A stretch of DNA of 20,077 bases, taken from the NCBI GenBank assembly GCA_946891915.1, contig CAMPNN010000018.1, positions 1-20,077 of the forward strand. The letters are read 5' to 3'. This document shows positions 16,601 through 20,077 of this stretch, one piece after another. The translations under genes and the position numbers were made by a program. The notes beneath the pieces were generated by a model that worked only from the letters and a program-made list of their open reading frames with translations, did no database searches and was not told the origin of the DNA. Source of the stretch: an uncultured Bifidobacteriaceae bacterium (GTDB lineage Bacteria; Actinomycetota; Actinomycetes; Actinomycetales; Bifidobacteriaceae). Numbering within the stretch: position 1 is the stretch's first letter; the number at the start of each line of letters is the position of its first letter.

Positions 16601-17368
16601 AAGCTCGTTTCGCAAAGAAAGATAACGCTCAAAAGCTTTTTGCACTGTAGCGTCGTCAATAGAAATATTTGTAAGCTCAGTGCCGAAAGTCGTGTGACGG
16701 CAGTGATCGGACCAGTACGTGTCAATAACGCGAATTTCAGTAATAGTAGGATTACGCTGTTCGTAACGGAAATACTGCTGGCAGAACTTTGCGTCAGCCA
16801 AATCCATAGCCAACCCGCGATCTTCAATAAACTTTTGCAATCCTGCTTCATCTAAATCGTTAAAAGTATTAATTACTTCAACGTCTGATGGAACTACTGC
16901 TTCTCGCTGCAAACTTTTTACTTCATCAAGTGATGCTTCACGCGCCTCAACAGGATTAATAACGTAATGCTTAATAGCATCCATAGCTTTTTCGTCAAGA
17001 TCACCTTTAAGAGCAATTACTTTAGCAGTGCGCACAGTTGGGCGCTCGCCTTGACTAATAAGCTGAATGCATTCGCTTGCAGATTGTGCGCGCTGATCAA
17101 ACTGGCCAGGCAAAAATTCGATTGCGAATACGTGCTCGTTTGTTTCAATAGGCAAGTAGTCGTACGTGTTGTCAACTGGAGGTTCACTCAGCACAGTTTG
17201 AACAGTAGTGTTGAATAAATCTTCCCCAATACCTTCTACGTCGTAACGGTTAATAATTCGTGCGGAAGTAATCGCGCTTATGCCAAGAATTTCCTTAAGC
17301 TCATGTAAAAGCTGTTGTGCTTGAACGTCAAAACCAGTGCGTTTTTCCACATATACGCGAAATACCAC
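13613..17368 (-). CDS. purL: Phosphoribosylformylglycinamidine synthase, large single-chain PurL
   Basis: PurL converts FGAR to FGAM using glutamine and ATP, step four. At 1251 residues it is the large form, with an N-terminal PurS-like part (about 1-200), a central duplicated synthetase core containing DTYWSDHCRHTTF and NETHNHPTEIEPFGGAATC, and a C-terminal glutaminase from about residue 985. The glutaminase triad is visible: Cys1091 in LGICNGFQ, and His1221 and Glu1223 in GHCER. No separate purS or purQ is present or needed. The start is GTG at 17368 with AAGGTAGG six bases upstream. A 201-bp gap with a hairpin and A+T repeats separates it from purC, and 108 bp separate it from purF. Confidence 0.97.
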   Translation of the reverse strand: MVFRVYVEKRTGFDVQAQQLLHELKEILGISAITSARIINRYDVEGIGEDLFNTTVQTVLSEPPVDNTYDYLPIETNEHVFAIEFLPGQFDQRAQSASECIQLISQGERPTVRTAKVIALKGDLDEKAMDAIKHYVINPVEAREASLDEVKSLQREAVVPSDVEVINTFNDLDEAGLQKFIEDRGLAMDLADAKFCQQYFRYEQRNPTITEIRVIDTYWSDHCRHTTFGTELTNISIDDATVQKAFERYLSLRNELNRESKPVCLMDMATIGAKYLKHTGELKNLDESEEINACTVKVKVDVNGHDEDWLFLFKNETHNHPTEIEPFGGAATCIGGCIRDPLSGRSYVYQAMRITGAADPRTPISETLNGKLPQRKIVTSAAAGYSSYGNQIGLATGEVHELYHPGYVAKRMEVGAVVAATPADHVRRETPAPGDVIILLGGRTGRDGIGGATGASKAQDVESIEECGAEVQKGNAPIERKLQRLFRRKDACRLIKRCNDFGAGGVSVATGEIADGLTINLDKVSKKYEGLDGTELAISESQERMAVDVAANDAEEFLKYAREENLEAEIVATVTEEARMRMTWRGKTIVDLSRAFLASNGAPKQQVLHVESGKSYENPWQNQSDLPLQKRMQNLVSDINVASNKGLAERFDSTIGAATVLMPFGGRRQLTPAQAMVAKFPVFGETNTASAMAWGFNPYLMEKNQFTGAYVAVVESLAKLVASGFTRERAYLSLQEYFGKPHDVPERWGKPAAAVLGALSAQLDFGVGAIGGKDSMSGSFENLDVPPTLISFAVSTGDARLAVSPEFKCANSRVLRIAPQYKSDGITPEKESFLKTLKLIENITKNKQALAVATPGYGASAEILFKMTLGNHIGLKLFDNVSDDDLFKPAYGTFYVELKENAEIPSLEDSSSVDIELVGETTEHYMLTSATGEEINLGDLQKIWETELSSIFPYKKPGEIVETISSETNLSTTNHAHAGKLKPLSHPRVIIPVFPGNNCEYDTQAAFERAGADAHTFIINNLSAKDIAESAKKLVEEIKKSQIVMIPGGFSGGDEPDGSAKFITAFFRNPEVTDAVRDLLKNRDGLMLGICNGFQALIKLGLIPFGDIVPIDSNCPTLTYNTIGRHQSRIVRTRVASNMSPWLKNTKVGDVYTVAISHGEGRFIATPEVMEKLIANGQVATQYVDSNGVPSMSLNVNPNGSMMAVEGITSPDGRVFGKMGHCERAGEGLYANIPDFREQPLFDAGVQYFTA

Positions 17369-17446
17369 GAGAAACCTACCTTGTTGAATGTGCGGTATGA
17401 GCAGTGTTTGTTGTTGTATTGGTTTTTCAATTATATTTTTATTGAA

Positions 17447-17505
17447 TTATTAAGTATTAAATTATTAAGTTGCCAAGTATTAAATTATTAAATTATTAAA
17501 TTATT
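17447..17505 (-). promoter_or_regulatory. A+T-rich tandem repeats and possible purL promoter
   Basis: Just upstream of purL, ATTAAATT occurs three times in tandem (about 17479-17502) with further partial copies down to about 17440. On the minus strand TTGGCA (about 17471-17476) is followed about 18 bases later by TAATAA (about 17447-17452), a plausible -35/-10 pair set in this A+T-rich stretch. The low complexity gives many alternative -10 choices, so the assignment is weak. Confidence 0.3.
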
Positions 17506-17527
17506 CGAAAACGTCTGTAAGAACATG

Positions 17528-17559
17528 TGTGGCTCGCACCCCTAAAGGCACGAGCCACA
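17528..17559 (-). terminator. Hairpin downstream of purC
   Basis: TGTGGCTCG (17528-17536) and CGAGCCACA (17551-17559) form a perfect 9-bp G+C-rich stem with a 14-base loop, starting 11 bases past the purC stop. It stands out in an A+T-rich gap. On the minus strand only CATGTTCTT follows, so the T-tract is poor. It may be a weak terminator or attenuating hairpin between purC and purL. Confidence 0.55.
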
Positions 17560-17569
17560 ATGATTAATA

Positions 17570-18349
17570 TTATTCGACGCAATCTTCCGGCTTACGCACG
17601 GAAACATCTAAGCCTTCGCTTTGAGCCAAAGCAAGAAGCCTTCCGTGAATTTCTTCATAAGCAGGAATAATATCGCCTAAATCGCGCCTAAATAAATCTT
17701 TATCCAAATGACTTACGCCATTTGCACCAGCATTGCGCTTATCCCAAAGCCTGCAAGTATCCGGCGTAATCTCGTCCGCAAGAAGAATATTACCTTGCGC
17801 ATCAACGCCCTCTTCAATCTTGAAGTCAACAAGCTGCACATCAATCTTGGAGAAAATATCAAGCAAAGCATTGTTTACAGCATGAGCTTGGCGAGTAACT
17901 TCCGCCATCTCTTCGTCTGTAGCTAAACCTAAAGCCACAACGCCTTCAGGGTTAATAAATGGATCGCCAAGTTCGTCGGACTTCACACAGAACTCCAACA
18001 AAGGCTTCTTTAATGGGGTTCCTTCCTTAACGTTGTAACGTTTTGCGAAAGAACCGGCAGCAGTATTGCGCATAATAATTTCCAGCGGGAACATGCGCAT
18101 ACGCTTTACGAGTTGTTCAGTATCGGAAATACGTCCGAGGAAGTGGCTTTTTACGCCGCGCGCCTCAAGTAAATGGAATAGTAAAGAAGTAATCCGGTTG
18201 TTCAAACTGCCTTTACCGGCGATCTGAGCTTTCTTCAGACCGTTACCAGCGGTGGCCTGGTTCATATATTCGACCCAGAGCACATTGGTGTCATCGGTAG
18301 CGTACAGTTTTTTGGCTTTGCCTTCATACAACTTGTCAAGTTTTTCCAT
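17570..18349 (-). CDS. purC: SAICAR synthetase, PurC
   Basis: PurC joins aspartate to CAIR with ATP, giving SAICAR, step eight. With the ATG at 18349 the protein is 259 residues and begins [16 protein letters not shown], as expected for the short bacterial PurC. A longer in-frame reading from 18394 adds 15 residues unlike the family and is not favoured. The ATG has GAGAGGG six bases upstream. Motifs are GKAKKLY (10-16), [13 protein letters not shown] (93-105) and [13 protein letters not shown] (191-203), the family signature. A possible promoter overlaps the end of purT, giving a leader of about 130 bases with complementary segments. A hairpin follows the stop codon. Confidence 0.96.
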   Translation of the reverse strand: MEKLDKLYEGKAKKLYATDDTNVLWVEYMNQATAGNGLKKAQIAGKGSLNNRITSLLFHLLEARGVKSHFLGRISDTEQLVKRMRMFPLEIIMRNTAAGSFAKRYNVKEGTPLKKPLLEFCVKSDELGDPFINPEGVVALGLATDEEMAEVTRQAHAVNNALLDIFSKIDVQLVDFKIEEGVDAQGNILLADEITPDTCRLWDKRNAGANGVSHLDKDLFRRDLGDIIPAYEEIHGRLLALAQSEGLDVSVRKPEDCVE

Positions 18350-18488
18350 GATATGCCCTCTCTTCGTGCACTCATAGTTGTAGGCGCAAACCAACAGTAT
18401 TTGTAGGTTTACCTGACCTTGGCCAGCACGATTAGCGTAACAATTGTTGCCTACAAAATTTCCGACAAATATTGCCGAGACTCAATAT
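18350..18488 (-). promoter_or_regulatory. Structured purC leader with alternative pairings
   Basis: Three complementary segments lie in the purT-purC gap. On the minus strand, segment A (18457-18449) reads TTTGTAGGC. Segment B (18407-18400) reads CCTACAAA and pairs with eight bases of A. Segment C (18385-18378) reads GCCTACAA and also pairs with eight bases of A. A cannot pair with both, so two exclusive folds are possible. A 10-bp palindrome AACAATTGTT follows A. It does not match the ZTP or purine riboswitch cores I know. Confidence 0.4.
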
Positions 18489-18517
18489 AAATTATTGTTT
18501 AATACCTTTATTTTCAA
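18489..18517 (-). promoter_or_regulatory. Candidate purC promoter
   Basis: On the minus strand TTGAAA (18517-18512) and TAATTT (18494-18489) are separated by exactly 17 bp. The -35 overlaps the TGA stop of purT. Transcription would start near 18482, leaving a leader of roughly 130 bases before purC. Confidence 0.4.
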
Positions 18518-19806
18518 AGTATTTCAGCATTCGCGCAATCCGTATGCAATGCGCTTGCAATGCGTGTCGCATTTTCCCTTGCTTCCTCTTGGCTAGATCC
18601 TGTAGCAAGAGCTACGGCCATACGCCTGCGGCCGTGAACTGAAGGCTTAGCAAAAATACGCAAGTTGCTTCGATAATTTTCGTTCGCTTGTAGAGCATTG
18701 GAAATATTAGTAAATCCAACTTCTCCTTCGCCTTCAACAACAATCGCATGACTTGCAGCAACCTCGTTATCTTTTAACGAAAGCGAAGTGTAGTTTGCTG
18801 TAACAGGCACGCCTAAAATAGCGAGCACGTGAAGCGCAAACTCGCTATAATGCTGCGAAATCATAGTTACCATGCCAGTATCGTGCGGGCGAGGAGAAAG
18901 TTCGTTAAAAAGCAAAGAGCCATCTTTTAACACGAATAGTTCAACACCGTACACGCCCCAACCGGTTTCGTTGGAATCGTGAGCAATATTTGTTAAACCT
19001 TCTACGGCGCGTTTCGCAATATTTTTCGCATTATTTAGTACTTTTTCCGGAATATTTGCAGGCTGCCAAGATTCCCTATAATCTCCATCCTGCTGGCGCT
19101 GAGAAATAGGTTCACAAGTAGTAATTCCTGCGCAAGAGCTTATTGTTAAAACTGTAAGCTCGTAGTCAAGAGGAGCTAAAGCTTCAACAATAACGCGAGA
19201 ACACTCGTTTTCGTGACCAGCTGCCGCACGCCTTCCATGCTGAGCCTCATCCCATGCAGCTTTAAGCGCTTCCGGTTTTCGCACTACAGACTGGCCATGC
19301 CCGGAAGAACTCATAACAGGTTTAACAACGCAAGGATAACCAACTTTTTTAGCGCCATCATCTAATTCTTCGTAAGATGAAGCAAAACGGTACGGCGTAG
19401 TTGGCAAACCTAAATCTTCGTGAGCTATTTTGCGCAGTCGTTCGCGATCCATTGCGATTGCGGCAATATCTGAGCTAGGAACAACCTGAATATTATTGTG
19501 AGCAGCACATTTCAAAACTTTAGTCGCAATTGCTTCAACTTCCGGAATAATAATATTCGGATGCACTTCGTCAATAAGATCTTGAAGAGAAGTAGCATCA
19601 GACATGTCTAGCACTCTGCATTCGTTAGCTATTTGCATAGCAGGAGCGTTTTTGTAGCTGTCTGCAGCGCAAACACGCACGCCTAATCGCATAAGCTCAA
19701 TCGCAATCTCCTTGCCAAGCTCGCCTGAGCCAAGAAGAAGTGCCGTCGTGTTGTTGCTGTTTTCAGTTACGCCAAATATGCGCTGATTTTGCTCAGAAAA
19801 ACTCAT
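18514..19806 (-). CDS. purT: Formate-dependent glycinamide ribonucleotide transformylase, PurT
   Basis: PurT formylates GAR using formate and ATP, the folate-free route for step three. The 430-residue protein is an ATP-grasp enzyme slightly longer than E. coli PurT, with a short N-terminal extension. Visible are LLGSGELGKE (24-33), PEVEAIA (88-94), SSSGHGQSVV (166-175) of the ATP-binding loop, and NELSPRPHDTGMV (301-313), the usual PurT signature that separates it from PurK. The ATG at 19806 has only a weak AGAAG upstream. It is the first gene of the purine block visible here. No purN is present in the window. There are 164 bp to purC. Confidence 0.95.
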   Translation of the reverse strand: MSFSEQNQRIFGVTENSNNTTALLLGSGELGKEIAIELMRLGVRVCAADSYKNAPAMQIANECRVLDMSDATSLQDLIDEVHPNIIIPEVEAIATKVLKCAAHNNIQVVPSSDIAAIAMDRERLRKIAHEDLGLPTTPYRFASSYEELDDGAKKVGYPCVVKPVMSSSGHGQSVVRKPEALKAAWDEAQHGRRAAAGHENECSRVIVEALAPLDYELTVLTISSCAGITTCEPISQRQQDGDYRESWQPANIPEKVLNNAKNIAKRAVEGLTNIAHDSNETGWGVYGVELFVLKDGSLLFNELSPRPHDTGMVTMISQHYSEFALHVLAILGVPVTANYTSLSLKDNEVAASHAIVVEGEGEVGFTNISNALQANENYRSNLRIFAKPSVHGRRRMAVALATGSSQEEARENATRIASALHTDCANAEIL

Positions 19807-20077
19807 GCTTCTATTGTTGCATTTGCTATTGTCGAACTAAGCAATTTTTACTTAATGTGGCGCGAGTTTTGGGGGATTTCTCTCCTCGCAAGTTCCCGTC
19901 CTTCGTCGCTCTAGCTGTTAAAGGTTTTACTGTCTGCTTTGTTCTTAAAAGAATGTTGCTTCCTCAGTCCTCTTTTATTGCTCGTAGAGAAATCCCCCAA
20001 ACTCTGCGTGCTAACCATTAATAACCTCATTCAATCGCAGAGATTTTTCGATTTTTCTTCTTCGCTCGGCTTGTCAG
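19807..20077. other. Region upstream of purT to the window edge
   Basis: This should contain the promoter of purT, but no convincing -35/-10 pair was found. It holds a 148-bp imperfect inverted repeat (19861-20008), TGTGGCGCGAGTTTTGGG (19856-19873), which matches 9135-9152 at 17 of 18 positions, and an 18-bp word (20040-20057) that occurs inverted at 9524-9541. No gene or RNA gene was recognised. Confidence 0.6.
19861..20008. repeat. Long imperfect inverted repeat upstream of purT
   Basis: TTTGGGGGATTTCTCT ends the left arm (19861-19883), and the right arm (19986-20008) contains its exact inverse; over 23 positions 19 match. The interior has GTTAAAGGTTTTA (about 19918) and CTCTTTTATTGCTCG (19971-19985), which resemble ACTTAAAGGTT and CTTTTATATTGCTCG inside the 9187-9364 element. 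This suggests that both belong to one repeat family. No coding content was seen. Confidence 0.6.

Noticed and set aside
18350..18394. Longer N-terminus for PurC
   Set aside because: The added residues have no family match, and GAGAGGG precedes the ATG at 18349 at a good distance.
18350..18488. Known ZTP (pfl) or purine riboswitch
   Set aside because: The conserved core sequences that I know for these classes are not visible, so only an unassigned structured leader is reported.

Overview
The window carries twelve protein-coding genes, all on the minus strand, so transcription runs from high to low coordinates. It is A+T-rich. The proteins look like those of the family Bifidobacteriaceae: a single-chain large PurL in an actinobacterial-looking set, a Bacillus-type PurF with a processed N-terminus, a Zur-like Fur protein and an MprF-like protein. 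My best guess is Gardnerella or a close relative; this is inferred from protein character and base composition, not from a database search.

Layout in transcription order: purT (19806-18514), purC (18349-17570), purL (17368-13613), purF (13504-12017), purM (11935-10901) and purD (10882-9611) form a de novo purine block. It is followed by a 544-bp intergenic region rich in repeats. Next come three cell-envelope genes: an LtaS-type sulfatase-fold membrane enzyme (9066-6850) with its own terminator, then a membrane-anchored esterase (6540-5161) and an MprF-like aminoacyl-phosphatidylglycerol synthase (5159-2472) one base apart. The purine pathway resumes with purE (2375-1878) and purK (1894-722), which overlap, followed 18 bp later by a Zur-like regulator (703-299). 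The left end (1-298) is a degenerate array of 52-55 bp repeats.

Together the purine genes cover the first eight steps of IMP synthesis, from PRPP to SAICAR: PurF, PurD, PurT (formate-dependent), PurL, PurM, PurK, PurE, PurC. PurB, PurH and PurN are not in the window. The envelope genes sit between the two purine blocks and probably act on anionic membrane lipids and phosphoglycerol polymers.

There is no obvious new defence or mobile system. The less ordinary signals lie between genes: (i) two distant intergenic regions (9.1-9.6 kb and 19.85-20.08 kb) that share several sequences and each carry a long inverted repeat; (ii) a purC leader with one segment able to pair with either of two downstream segments; (iii) a perfect 26-bp palindrome touching the purD stop codon; (iv) the 52-55 bp array at the left end; (v) an in-frame 15-bp repeat in the mprF-like gene; and (vi) a PurF that keeps three of the four cysteines known to bind the Fe-S cluster in Bacillus PurF. 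No tRNA, rRNA, CRISPR array, insertion sequence or transposase gene was seen.
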